Source: CAVQFO01 sp963711725
GTDB lineage: Bacteria; Pseudomonadota; Gammaproteobacteria; Nitrococcales; Aquisalimonadaceae
Direction: 5' to 3'
Length of the DNA stretch: 35,858 nucleotides
NCBI GenBank assembly: GCA_963711725.1
Contig: CAVQFO010000057.1
Location: forward strand, 1-35,858
Position 1 is the first letter of the stretch, and every line of letters begins with the position of its first letter. This document shows, in pieces, positions 25,344-33,935 of the stretch. The notes beneath the pieces were generated by a model, which did not search any database, had not been told where the DNA came from, and was given only the letters and a program-made list of their open reading frames with translations. The position numbers were made by a program, and so were the translations under genes.

Positions 25344-26267
25344 ATGAGCCACCCCAATCCCGACGCCGTCCGCAACTACCTCCTGGACCTCCAGGACCGC
25401 ATCTGCGACGCCCTGGAACACCGCGAGCAACTGGCCCGTTTCCACGAGGACAGTTGGACCCGGACTGAAGGCGGCGGCGGACGCAGCCGCGTGCTGCAGC
25501 AGGGCGGTGTGTTCGAGCAGGCGGGCATCAACTTCTCCGATGTCCAGGGGGCGGCGCTGCCAGCCTCCGCCACCCAGAATCGGCCGGAACTGGCCGGCCG
25601 GAGCTACCGAGCCATGGGCGTGTCCCTGGTCATCCATCCGCGCAATCCCTATGTACCCACATCGCACGCCAACGTACGCTTCTTCATCGCCGAAAAGCCC
25701 GGAGCCGAGCCGGTATGGTGGTTCGGCGGCGGCTTCGACCTCACGCCCTACTACGGCTTCGAGGAAGATGCCGTGCACTGGCATCGAATCGCCCATGACG
25801 CCTGCCAGCCCTTCGGCGACGACGTCTACCCCCGCTTCAAGCACTGGTGCGACGAATACTTCTACCTGCCCCACCGCGACGAGCACCGGGGGATCGGCGG
25901 CCTGTTCTTCGACGATCTCACCGAGGGCGGATTCGATCGCTGCTTCGCCTTCCAGCGGGCGGTGGGGGACGCCTACCTGGAAGCCTACCTGCCCATCGTG
26001 GACCGCCGCGCCGCCACGGCCTTCGGCGAGCCGGAACGGGAGTTCCAGCTGTACCGCCGAGGCCGCTACGTGGAATTCAATCTGCTCTATGACCGCGGCA
26101 CCAAGTTCGGCCTGCAATCGGGTGGACGAACCGAATCCATCCTGATGTCCCTGCCGCCGCTGGTGCGCTTCGAATACAACTGGTCGCCGGAGCCGGGAAC
26201 CCCTGAAGCGGAACTCTACGAACGGTTCCTGAAACCAAGGGACTGGCTGGGCAACGCAAGCCCATAG
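25344..26267 (+). CDS. hemF: Oxygen-dependent coproporphyrinogen III oxidase HemF
   Basis: 307 residues, intact, normal length. It decarboxylates coproporphyrinogen III to protoporphyrinogen IX using oxygen, in the cytoplasm. Conserved blocks: GGGGRSRVLQQGGVFEQAG, SLVIHPRNPYVPTSHANVRFF, WWFGGGFDLTPYYGFEEDA, WCDEYFYLPHRDEHRGIGGLFFDD and YVEFNLLYDRGTKFGLQSGGR. Presence of this enzyme indicates growth with oxygen. It is the last gene of the plus-strand run and is preceded by the REP doublet. Confidence 0.97.
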   Translation: MSHPNPDAVRNYLLDLQDRICDALEHREQLARFHEDSWTRTEGGGGRSRVLQQGGVFEQAGINFSDVQGAALPASATQNRPELAGRSYRAMGVSLVIHPRNPYVPTSHANVRFFIAEKPGAEPVWWFGGGFDLTPYYGFEEDAVHWHRIAHDACQPFGDDVYPRFKHWCDEYFYLPHRDEHRGIGGLFFDDLTEGGFDRCFAFQRAVGDAYLEAYLPIVDRRAATAFGEPEREFQLYRRGRYVEFNLLYDRGTKFGLQSGGRTESILMSLPPLVRFEYNWSPEPGTPEAELYERFLKPRDWLGNASP

Positions 26268-26520
26268 TGCCGCCGCGAGAGAAGGACAATCCTCTCGGAA
26301 CCAGGCTCGTCCCATGCGCGCTAGCGCCCTCTCCATCGCCACCCTGCAAGCCGGCCACCTAGGGCCGCCCGCCCAACGGCGATGGACGTTCCGCGTCGCA
26401 TCTGGGACCATATAACTCGAATCTGATTATTTCATCGGCGAACGAGCCAATCGCTATCGGGGGAACGAACGGCCGACCGACAACTCGGGCGGGGGCAAGC
26501 GTTCAGGAGAGTGACCGGAC
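26268..26520. other. hemF-marR intergenic region
   Basis: 253 bp. The part nearest marR (about 26400-26440) is AT-rich (CATATAACTCGAATCTGATTATTTC) and contains the short palindrome AATCTGATT, a possible promoter/operator zone for the MarR gene. No terminator with a T run is evident after hemF. Confidence 0.35.
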
Positions 26521-27036
26521 ATGGATGGAACGAACAAAAGGACCCGTAAGGGGACGACGGAAAGCGTAACGGATCTGTACCGGCGCCCGGGTTTCCTGAT
26601 CCGGCGTTGTTTCCAGGTTTCCGCTTCGATCTTCACCGAGGAATGTGCCTCGCTGGATCTCACCACGCGCCAATACGGCATTCTGGTCATGCTTAATGAG
26701 AAGGGTGGCCTGAGCCAGCGCGCGCTGGCCCTCGCTCTCGGCCTGGACCGTTCAACCACGGCCATGGTGGTGGGTCTGATGGAACGCAAAGGCTGGATCC
26801 ATCGGGAACGCGATCCCGAGGATGCCCGGCGGCGTATCGTCACCATCACCGCGGGCGGCGAGGACGTTCTGCACCAGGCCCAGCCCATGGCGATCCGGGC
26901 GAAGGACCGGCTTCTGGCGGGCTTGTCTGAGGACGAACAGACCCAGTTCCTGACCCTGATGGAGAAGATCCTGGCAGAGACCGGAGACACGGTGCGTGTT
27001 CCCCTGGAATGGGACTACAAGCCGGCCCGCAATTAG
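26521..27036 (+). CDS. MarR family transcriptional regulator
   Basis: 171 residues. The winged-helix core is clear: LDLTTRQYGILVMLNEKGGLSQRALA, the recognition segment ALGLDRSTTAMVVGLMERKGWI and the wing REPDPEDARRRIVTITAGG-like stretch HRERDPEDARRRIVTIT. The C-terminal helix gives the dimer interface. The AGGAGAG ribosome site lies about 9 nt upstream. It is convergent with the NTF2-like gene (29-bp gap), so it is a separate transcript from the lipid-modification operon. Ligand and targets are unknown. Confidence 0.93.
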   Translation: MDGTNKRTRKGTTESVTDLYRRPGFLIRRCFQVSASIFTEECASLDLTTRQYGILVMLNEKGGLSQRALALALGLDRSTTAMVVGLMERKGWIHRERDPEDARRRIVTITAGGEDVLHQAQPMAIRAKDRLLAGLSEDEQTQFLTLMEKILAETGDTVRVPLEWDYKPARN

Positions 27037-27065
27037 CAGGCTGACGGGGCTTTCTCGGCGGCCCG

Positions 27066-27479
27066 CTAGCCCATCCGGCGCTTGATCATCCGAATCAGCC
27101 CGCCCAGCACGGGCACTTTCTCGTAGATTTCCTCTCCGGAATCGATGTAGTCGCGATGGTAGGTGATCCGGTCGTCCCGGCCGAAGCGCAGGTGGCTGGA
27201 ACCGCGGATGTTCATGGCCCGCCCATTCAAACCAAAGTGGAAGTCCCAGGTCATGAAGGCCTGGCCGCCGTCTTCCATCCGCTCCACGATTTCGAAGCGG
27301 GGGTGCTCCAGCTTCTCGAACATCCGCGCGAACACGCTCCGAAGGGTTTCCCGATCCACCACCACCTGAAAGGCATCCTTGAAGTACAACTGCTCCGCGT
27401 AGTAATTGCCGATATCGTCCAGGGTGACGGGATTCAGCCCTTCGTACCAGGCGATCAACCGCTGCAGCCGCGCGCTCAT
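27066..27479 (-). CDS. NTF2-like/SnoaL-like fold protein
   Basis: 137 residues with the cone-shaped NTF2-like pattern: LQRLIAWYEGLNPVTLDDIGNYYAEQLYFKD at the N-terminus, FVRMFEKL-like helix (SVFARMFEKLEHPRF), and GGQAFMTWDFHFGLNGRAMNIRGSSHLRFG. No catalytic signature was recognised. It is the last gene of the eight-gene operon and overlaps the SDR stop by 4 bp (ATGA). Proteins of this type accompany the same SDR/DUF3833/GPH genes in other proteobacteria; the function is unknown. Confidence 0.85.
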   Translation of the reverse strand: MSARLQRLIAWYEGLNPVTLDDIGNYYAEQLYFKDAFQVVVDRETLRSVFARMFEKLEHPRFEIVERMEDGGQAFMTWDFHFGLNGRAMNIRGSSHLRFGRDDRITYHRDYIDSGEEIYEKVPVLGGLIRMIKRRMG

Positions 27480-28252
27480 GTCCCCACCGCCTTGCGGATG
27501 ACCCGGAAATAGAGCCCATAGGGAAGCCGCGCCACCGCCTTGAGCACGGCGGTAAAACGGCGCGGAAAGTGAATTTCGAAGCGGCCGCGCTCCAGACCCG
27601 CGATCAGCGCATCGGCCGCCGCCTCGGGCTCCATCAGCGCGGGCATGCGGAACGCGTTCTGGTCGGTCAACGGGGTTCGAACGAACCCCGGATTCACCAG
27701 GTAGACGCCCAATCCTCGCGGGTGCAGATCCAGATACAGCGACTCGGCGAGATTGATCAGGGCCGCCTTGGTCGGGCCATAGACCACCGCATGCGGCAAG
27801 CCCCGATAACCGGCCACGCTCGCTACCAAGACGACGCCGCCCGCGCCTTGCTCCAGTAGCTCGGGCAACACTGCGGCGAGCCCCTTCAACGTCCCTCCAA
27901 GGTTCGTCTCCACCATGGGCCCGGCTCGTTCCCAGTCCAGTTCCCAGGCCCGCAGTGGCGTATAGGCGCCGGCCATGAAAACCACCAGATCAACGCCACC
28001 CCAGGCCGTCTTGATCCGGCCCAGGGCGGCCGCCCAGGCCTCCGTGTCGGTCACATCCATGGGCAGCACCAGCACACGCTCTTCATGACCGCTGGCCAGC
28101 GTACCGAGCGCCCGCTCGCCGCGCGCGCTGATCGCCACTCGCGCGCCCTTCCGGGTCAGATCTCGTGCCAGCGCGCGGCCGATGCCCGTGCTGGCACCCA
28201 CCAGCCAGACCCGTCGATCCTGCCAGTCCCGGATCCTGGGATTCAGGCTCAT
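27476..28252 (-). CDS. Short-chain dehydrogenase/reductase (SDR)
   Basis: 258 residues, intact. The cofactor loop is GASTGIGRALARDLTRKG, followed by the Asp of PMDVTD, the catalytic Ser in VLVASVAGYRG and the YGPTK motif (Tyr-x3-Lys). It is a classical NAD(P)-dependent SDR; substrate unknown. Overlaps on both sides (NTF2-like downstream, DUF3833 upstream) indicate tight coupling. In the alphaproteobacterial singlet-oxygen operon an SDR occupies the same terminal region, as I recall it. Confidence 0.92.
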   Translation of the reverse strand: MSLNPRIRDWQDRRVWLVGASTGIGRALARDLTRKGARVAISARGERALGTLASGHEERVLVLPMDVTDTEAWAAALGRIKTAWGGVDLVVFMAGAYTPLRAWELDWERAGPMVETNLGGTLKGLAAVLPELLEQGAGGVVLVASVAGYRGLPHAVVYGPTKAALINLAESLYLDLHPRGLGVYLVNPGFVRTPLTDQNAFRMPALMEPEAAADALIAGLERGRFEIHFPRRFTAVLKAVARLPYGLYFRVIRKAVGT

Positions 28253-28800
28253 TGTTGCCTCCCAGCCCCGTCGGCGGGCTTGCGGAAGAAGAGGGTGACC
28301 TGCCCCACTTCGAAACCGAATTTGGTCATGGTGGCGCGGTTGAGCAGAGTCTGTTCGTCCACCAGGTACATCCAGTCATCCATGTTCACGTGGTAAACCT
28401 CGCCGTTCACCGGCAGCACCAGGGTGTAGTGCCAATTGAAGGCGTTGCCGTAGGCCGCGCCCTCGGCCGTGCCCTCCACATCGGGCGCCGTGCCTGTGTA
28501 GCGGTGTTCGTCCTCCCGTTTCAGGGTCCATACCCGCTGGCTGGTACTGCCGTCGGCGTAGGTAAAATCCTCCGTCAAGGTGCCCGTGTCGCCCTGCCAG
28601 CGCCCCACCATGGCGACGTGAAACCGCTCGACCACGGTGCCGTCACGTTTCTGGAACATGCCCCAAGCCTCCAACGGGCCGTTCAGGAATTGCTGGAGAT
28701 CGAGCGGCGGGCCCTGATCCGCGTAGCGTTCAACGGACACGCTGCTGCAACCGGCCAGGACCAGCGCCAACAGCAGCGACAGGAATAATCGTGAAGTCAT
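28249..28800 (-). CDS. DUF3833 family lipoprotein
   Basis: 183 residues. A lipoprotein signal peptide (MTSRLFLSLLLALVLAGCSS) has lipobox LAGC, so the mature protein starts at Cys17 and is membrane-anchored in the periplasm. The beta-rich remainder (FHVAMVGRWQGDTGTLTEDFTYADG, WTLKREDEHRYTGTAPDVEG, NWHYTLVLPVNGEVYHVNMDDWMYL) is DUF3833. The start at 28800 is set by the signal peptide and the ATGA overlap with the transporter stop; the much longer open frame upstream is chance. Confidence 0.92.
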   Translation of the reverse strand: MTSRLFLSLLLALVLAGCSSVSVERYADQGPPLDLQQFLNGPLEAWGMFQKRDGTVVERFHVAMVGRWQGDTGTLTEDFTYADGSTSQRVWTLKREDEHRYTGTAPDVEGTAEGAAYGNAFNWHYTLVLPVNGEVYHVNMDDWMYLVDEQTLLNRATMTKFGFEVGQVTLFFRKPADGAGRQQ

Positions 28801-30092
28801 GATGGCAACCCGAGTTTGATGGAAACCGTGGAGACATAGGGCCGCGCCCAAAGCAGCGCGGCCGCGGCGAGTTTGAGTACGCACGGCAGCAGGGCATAGA
28901 CGCTGGCCAATGCGAGCGACCCTGTGCCCGCTTCGCCCCCGGGCCGGTAGCCCAACCACGCCAGAAGCGGCATGCTCAGACCGGCGGCCAAGGCCAGGCT
29001 CAGTTTGGACAGCAGACTCCAGAGACCGAAATAGCTGCCTTCGCGCCGTCCGCTGCCGCCATCCTGGTCGATGACGTCGGCCAGCATGGACGGGGGCAAG
29101 GCCAAATCGGCGCCCAGAGCCAGGCCGGACAGTGCACAGATGATCGTGAATGCAACGGCATCGTTCGCGCCCAGGAAAAACGCCCAAACGAAGGCCAGCA
29201 CGGCAACGCCCATCGACACCAACCAGGCGCCTCGCTTGCCCCAATACCGGGAGAAGCGCACCCAAAGCGGCATCCCAAACGCACCACTGAGGAAATAAAC
29301 GGCCAGAAACCCCCCGGCCCACCGCTCCAGGCCGAGAATGGAGTCCACATAGAACAACACCAGGGTGGCGGGAACCGCGGCGGCCATGCCATTGATCAGG
29401 TAGACCGCCGCCAGGCGGCGGAATCCTCGGTTGGCCAGGGCCGTTCGCAAGGCTGGAACGAAATCGGAATTCGCGCGGGGCCGTGTCCCTGGGCGCGGCG
29501 CGGCGATCACGGTGACCGCGGCCGCGACCAGCAGCAGCACAACGAACACGCCGCTGAACACAGCCAGACCCGGGCGCGCGCCCAGGCCCGTTTGCAGCCA
29601 TTGCGGCAAAGCCGCCGCCAGCAAGACCCCGACCAGCGACAGGCTCTCACGGAACGCCGTAATCCGCGTGCGTTCGTGCGGATCGGTGGACAGCTCGGCG
29701 CCCCAGGCCTGATAGGCGATGGTGGCCAGACTGAAGGCGCTGTAGATCAGCACCAGCATCAACGCAAGCCACACGGCCAGTGCGAGGCCGTCCCAGGCGG
29801 GCGGATTGAACAGCCCGACGAACCCCAGGGCCAGCGGCGGCGCCGAAACAGCGATCAACGGACCACGGCGCCCGTCGAACCAGCGATCGGCCCAGTGGCC
29901 CAGCAATGGGTCCTGCAGCGTATCCACCAAGCGCGCACCCAGCAGGACCAGGCCGGTGACCGCCAGCCCCAGGCCCAGGTCATCCGCATAGAACTTCGGC
30001 GCGACGATATACACGGGCAGCGCTGCCATGGCCAACGGCAGGGCGAAGGCGGAATATCGGGCCAGTGCGGCGTGCGAATGGCGGTTCATCAT
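28797..30092 (-). CDS. GPH/MFS-type transporter
   Basis: About 431 residues with 12 predicted membrane segments. Start MMNRHSHAALARYSAFALPLAM; motifs LLGARLVDTLQDPLLGHWADRWFDGRRGP and YQAWGAELSTDPHERTRITAFRE fit the glycoside-pentoside-hexuronide branch of the MFS superfamily. Homologues within this conserved gene set are usually labelled sugar transporters, but in a lipid-modification operon the substrate may well be something else, e.g. a lipid or lipid-derived molecule (inference). The start codon overlaps the stop of the chalcone-isomerase-like gene; Met at 30089 is an alternative. Confidence 0.9.
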   Translation of the reverse strand: MMNRHSHAALARYSAFALPLAMAALPVYIVAPKFYADDLGLGLAVTGLVLLGARLVDTLQDPLLGHWADRWFDGRRGPLIAVSAPPLALGFVGLFNPPAWDGLALAVWLALMLVLIYSAFSLATIAYQAWGAELSTDPHERTRITAFRESLSLVGVLLAAALPQWLQTGLGARPGLAVFSGVFVVLLLVAAAVTVIAAPRPGTRPRANSDFVPALRTALANRGFRRLAAVYLINGMAAAVPATLVLFYVDSILGLERWAGGFLAVYFLSGAFGMPLWVRFSRYWGKRGAWLVSMGVAVLAFVWAFFLGANDAVAFTIICALSGLALGADLALPPSMLADVIDQDGGSGRREGSYFGLWSLLSKLSLALAAGLSMPLLAWLGYRPGGEAGTGSLALASVYALLPCVLKLAAAALLWARPYVSTVSIKLGLPS

Positions 30093-30610
30093 CGATCCAG
30101 CCATGCTTCGCGTAGCGCCGGCAGCCGGGTTCCGGCGCCCAGCCAGATGGAGAAAAAGGCGCGGGCGAAGGCCGGGTCGTCGACAACGCCCAGCATCTGC
30201 CGATGGGAATAGAACCGCGCGCCCACGCCGGGAACGTTGACCCCGATCAGGTAGTCCCCGGAGCGCACCCGCCGGGATAATGGCCCGCAACCGTTAACCC
30301 TGGGGTTGCACGCGCTGGGCGTAAATACCCGAGCCGGTCAAGTTCGCGGCGAGTGCTGTCCAGGATCTGATCCGCGCTGAAGTCCCACCGATCGAGGTAC
30401 TCCAAGGCGTAGGCGCCGCCATTCGGCGATGCCCGCGAGCGCACCGAATACACGTCGGAAACCCCACCAGGTCAGTTCCGCCTGCCTCGCAGCTCGAAGG
30501 CGGACGTCGCCACGAGCGACGCCCGGAAGGCTGGCGCCGAGCGCCGGGCCGGCAAACAGGAGGATAGGGGCCAACTCGATCCCGACGAACCAACTGGATC
30601 TGGTGAACAT
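30089..30610 (-). CDS. Chalcone-isomerase-like periplasmic protein (frameshifted)
   Basis: About 174 residues. A likely signal peptide (MFTRSSWFVGIELAPILLFAGPALGAS) begins inside the 3' end of the methyltransferase gene. The mature part contains ELTWWGFRRVYSVR, GGAYALEYLDRWDFSADQILDSTRREL and, at the end, YLIGVNVPGVGARFYSHRQMLG...AFFSIWLGAGTR, the pattern of the bacterial chalcone-isomerase-like family (Chalcone_3 type). Bacterial members are not known to isomerise chalcones. Frame changes occur near 30450, 30330 and 30285. The stop overlaps the transporter start. Confidence 0.72.
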
Positions 30611-31829
30611 CGGTCCAGCCCTCCCTGAAGCCGGCCTCGCAGTGCGCGAGATCGAGAACCGCCAGACGCAGCAAAGCGTTCGTCGAAACCCAGCGCGGTA
30701 ACGCTCGCCCGGCTGGCGTCGAAGCGTTGCAGCCAAAGCCGCAGGGTTTCGGCGTAGTCCTGGCCGAAGCCTCCGGTGTCGTGGGCGATCATGCCCACCC
30801 CGCCGCCGTCTCCACCAGACAGGCGCTGCGTGCTACGGAAGCATGCCGCCGGGGAAGATGTACTGCTGGATGAAGTCGGTACCGCGCCGGTAGCGCTGGA
30901 AGCGGTCCTCGGCAATGGTGATCTGACCGTCTGGATCATAGCCAGAACCTGGGGCGCAGAACCTGTCTCAACTTGCCGAAGTAGGTCGGCCAATAGGCCT
31001 CGCCCACGGCCTCCAGCATCTCGATGGAAACCGCGGCGTCGAACTGGCCCTGGAGATCGCGGTAGTCCTGCAGCCGGAATTCCACAAGATCCAACAGGCC
31101 AGCATTGCCGGATTCGCCGATTCGACCAGGCGAACTGCTCGGTGGACAACGTGATGCCCGTGACACGGCATCCCCGGTCGCCCGCGGCGTATCCGCGAAG
31201 GCGCCCCAGCCGCAGCCGATCTCCAGGATGTGAGCGCCCTCGCCGATATGCAGGTGCTGAAGGATGCGTTCGTACTTGGCCCGCTGGCCCGCCGCGAGAG
31301 CCCGGTCGCCGCCGCCAAACCAGGCCGCCGAATAAGTCATGCCGGGATCCAGCCAAAGCCGGTAGAAGCGTTTACCCAGGTAGTCGTGGGCGTGAATATT
31401 GCGGCGGCTGCCGGCGCGGCTTGTCCGCCGGAACAGGTGCCCCGGATCTCCAGGGTAGAGCAGTTGACCCGCTGCCAGCCACCGCGGATGGCCGCTTCCA
31501 GCGCGTCGCCGTTCATGGCGGCGAAACGCCGACAGGGTACGCAGATCATCCGTTTCCCAGAGGCCGTCCCTGTAGGCTTCGGCAAAACCGATTGCACCGG
31601 AGCGCATGAGCGGGCGAGGAAGAACACGCGCCAGTCTGGCTGAACCCCGGCGTGCGCGTGGGGGCCCGGCTGGACGCCGTCGAAGGTCCGGCAACGGCCG
31701 TCCGGCGTGGTCAGCGTAAGCCGTCCCACGTGCAGTCGTTCCAGCAGGGCGGGACAGACGCGCCAGCATGGGAGCCTGACTCAGGAATAGGGCATCGGTG
31801 GAAACGAGTAAACGGTTATCCATGCTCAT
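30579..31829 (-). CDS. Cyclopropane-fatty-acid-synthase-like SAM methyltransferase (frameshifted)
   Basis: About 417 residues over the span, normal for the CFA synthase family, which methylates unsaturated acyl chains of membrane phospholipids. Segments seen: GLWETDDLRTL, NIHAHDYLGKRFYRLWLDPGMTYSAAWF, the SAM loop HILEIGCGWGAF, FDAAVSIEMLEAVGEAYWPTYFGKLR, and near the end YAETLRLWLQRFDA and CEAGFREGWTDVHQIQLVRR. Shifts lie near 31745, 31610, 31520, 31410, 31180, 30955, 30900, 30815 and 30680. The expected stop after LVRR is not found in frame, so the 3' end is estimated. It could make cyclopropane acids or, like UfaM, a methylated alkene precursor of furan fatty acids. It overlaps DUF1365 as ATGA. 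Confidence 0.85.
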
Positions 31830-32595
31830 GATCGGGGTGCTCCGAAGAAGGCGGGGCTTTGCCCCAGGAAGGGCACGCCCTTGGTCCACAAGACAAAGGC
31901 CTGCCAGTGAATGCGCAGCCACACGGCCAGCGTCATACCACGGATAGGCGATGAAGGCCCAGGGCCAGGGCCGCCCCGTGGTCAACGGCGACGGCGCCGC
32001 CACCCACGGTGGTCGCCAACACCAGGCCCCGGCGGTCGTGATAGTCGATTCGCACCTGCTCGGGTTCGAAGAAGGTGAAGCGGTAGTGCCCCTCCACCCG
32101 GCAGAACGGAAGGGCTATGCTGGTAGACCGCTTGCTCCGCAACGAGACGGTCGCCGGTCCCGATCGGACGGCCGATCGGCATGGGCGACCAGGTAGGTGG
32201 GGTACCGCCGAACGTATTGTTGACCTCGCACAGCACGGCGCGCAGGCGGGCGGCCTCGTCCCGGCAATCTTGCCCAGGAAGCTTGATCAGGGTTGAAGAC
32301 GAAGCCGGCGCCCCCGCCGAAAGGTCTGCAGCTCGACGGAGGCGCCCGCCTCCGCCAAGCCGTATTGATTGAGCACGCCCCGCGCCCAGGCCAACAGGTC
32401 CGAACCGTCGCGGGCACCGTGATCCCGGGCGTGAAAACTGAACAGATTGAAGCGGTCCAGCGAGAACAACGGCCCTGCCAGCTCCCCACGGCGCTGCAAG
32501 GGGAAGCGCAGGTAGAACACCGGGTAGACAAACCGGTTCGCCGCGGGCCGGGTCCGGCTGTGCATGACGCGGCCCCGCACCAGCCAGTGGTTCAT
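31826..32595 (-). CDS. DUF1365 family protein (frameshifted)
   Basis: About 256 residues. The start MNHWLVRGRVMHSRTRPAANRFVYPVFYLRFPL is the DUF1365 hallmark, followed by DRFNLFSFHARDHG, GGGAGFVFNP, LCEVNNTFGGTP, GHYRFTFFEPEQVRIDYHDR and an end TLAVWLRIHWQAFVLWTKGVPF. Shifts lie near 32320, 32270, 32190, 32120 and 31960-31980. DUF1365 genes typically accompany the flavin oxidoreductase and CFA-like methyltransferase and have been implicated in unusual membrane fatty acids. Both ends overlap neighbours as ATGA. Confidence 0.85.
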
Positions 32596-33866
32596 GCGGC
32601 CTCCCCGGGCAGCCAGGCCTGCTCCGCGCCCATGGCTCGCACCACGTTCTGGGCGCTGCGCAGCCCGTCCTCGTGAAACCCGTAGCCGGCCCAGGCGCCG
32701 CAGAACCAAGTGTTGCGCCGACCCTGGATCTCGCCGAGCCGCGACTGCGCGTGCAGGGCACCGGCATCGAACACGGGATGATCGTAGACGTAGCGGTCGA
32801 TCACGCTATCCGCAGCCGGCTCCATATAGGGGTTCAGGGTCAGCAGCAGAGGCCGGCCGAACGGCAGGGGTTGCAGCTTGTTCAACAGATAGGTGACGGC
32901 GACGGGCTGATCGGCTGCCTGGTGGGCGCCGGCGTGATAGTTCCAGGCCGCCCAGGTGCGACGGCGGCTCGGCAGGAAACGGGGGTCGGTGTGGAGTACC
33001 GCCCGGTTCGCCTGGTAACGGATGGCGCCGAGCACCCGGCGCTCTTCCGTGGAGGCATCGGCCAGCATCGCCAGGGACTGATCCGTGTGGCATCCCAGAA
33101 CCACCTGATCAAATTGCTCGTCGGTGCCGTCGGTACAGACCCGAACCCCATCGCCGCGGCGTTCGATCCGCCGTACGGCAGCGCCCATGCGGATGTCGGG
33201 AACCGCCGCAGCCAGGCGCCTGACGTACTCCCGGGAGCCGCCCACCACCGTGCGCCACTGGGGACGATCCCGCAGTTGAAGCAGGCCGTGGTTGCGGCAA
33301 AAGCGGAGAAAAGTCTCGGCGGGGAAGCCAAGGATGCCGGCCTTGGAGCTGGACCAGATCGCCGCGGCCATGGGTACCAGGTACCAACGGGCGAAGGGCT
33401 CGCTGTACCCGCACCGCTCCAGCAGCTCGCCCACGCTCAAGCCGTGGGACTGTGCCAGCCCCAACAAGTGCTCCGACTCGCCGTTGAACCGCAGGATGTC
33501 CCGCAGCATCCGCCAGAAGTCCGGGCGCGCCAGATTCCGAGCCTGGGCAAACACCGACGCCAGGTTCGTGCCGGCCCACTCCAGCCGCGGGTCTTCCAGT
33601 CGCACGCTGAAGGACATATCCGAGTCGGTGGTGGCCACGCCCAGCTCATCGAACAAGGCAATCAGATTCGGGTACGTTCGACGGTTGTGCACCAGGAACG
33701 CGGTGTCCACGGGCGCGGTGACGCCGTCCAGGGTCACGTCGACGGTATGGCTGTGCCCGCCCAGATAGTCGCCCGCCTCGAACAACGTCACGGGTCGATC
33801 TCTGCTCAGCATCCATGCCGCCGACAGGCCGGCGATACCGGACCCCACCACTGCGATTCGTTCCAT
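32592..33866 (-). CDS. FAD-dependent amine-oxidase-like oxidoreductase
   Basis: 424 residues, intact. The N-terminal FAD Rossmann motif is MERIAVVGSGIAGLSAAWML with the ribose-binding Glu in LFEAGDYLGGHSHT. Other motifs: DTAFLVHNRRTYPNLIALFDELGV, WYLVPMAAAIWSSS, VVLGCHTDQSLAML and the C-terminal FCGAWAGYGFHEDGLRSA that closes the flavin site. It belongs to the flavin amine oxidase/desaturase-like branch that pairs with DUF1365 and CFA-like genes. It likely oxidises or desaturates methylated acyl chains (inference). It is the first gene of the operon, with an AT-rich control region upstream. Confidence 0.92.
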   Translation of the reverse strand: MERIAVVGSGIAGLSAAWMLSRDRPVTLFEAGDYLGGHSHTVDVTLDGVTAPVDTAFLVHNRRTYPNLIALFDELGVATTDSDMSFSVRLEDPRLEWAGTNLASVFAQARNLARPDFWRMLRDILRFNGESEHLLGLAQSHGLSVGELLERCGYSEPFARWYLVPMAAAIWSSSKAGILGFPAETFLRFCRNHGLLQLRDRPQWRTVVGGSREYVRRLAAAVPDIRMGAAVRRIERRGDGVRVCTDGTDEQFDQVVLGCHTDQSLAMLADASTEERRVLGAIRYQANRAVLHTDPRFLPSRRRTWAAWNYHAGAHQAADQPVAVTYLLNKLQPLPFGRPLLLTLNPYMEPAADSVIDRYVYDHPVFDAGALHAQSRLGEIQGRRNTWFCGAWAGYGFHEDGLRSAQNVVRAMGAEQAWLPGEAA

Positions 33867-33884
33867 ACCGGCCTCGTCTAGTTA

Positions 33885-33892
33885 CTGTACAG
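33885..33892. promoter_or_regulatory. TGTACA palindrome in the leader of the lipid operon
   Basis: CTGTACAG is a perfect 8-bp palindrome 19 bp upstream of the flavin oxidoreductase ATG. The TGTACA core recurs at 33967-33972. TGTA/TACA half-sites are a feature of LitR/CarH-type light-responsive MerR operators; this is a sequence observation only. Confidence 0.25.
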
Positions 33893-33910
33893 CCGTAGCT
33901 GCCGATTTAT

Positions 33911-33935
33911 CTTATACAACAGCTATACGTATAAG
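33911..33935. promoter_or_regulatory. 25-bp palindromic operator candidate
   Basis: CTTATAC (33911-33917) and GTATAAG (33929-33935) are a perfect 7-bp inverted repeat with an 11-nt spacer, about two helical turns in total. Inside it, TATACGTATA (33924-33933) is a perfect 10-bp palindrome covering the proposed -10 box of the lipid operon. The arrangement fits a dimeric repressor or MerR-type regulator. Confidence 0.5.

Noticed and set aside
26521..27036. MarR protein as the dedicated regulator of the lipid operon
   Set aside because: It is convergent with the operon's distal end, about 7 kb from the operon promoter, and the CTTATAC-N11-GTATAAG dyad is not present upstream of marR. Possible, but unsupported.
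28249..29601. Apparent 450-residue protein ending in DUF3833
   Set aside because: The upstream part is an off-frame reading of the transporter; the lipoprotein signal peptide and lipobox fix the start at 28800.
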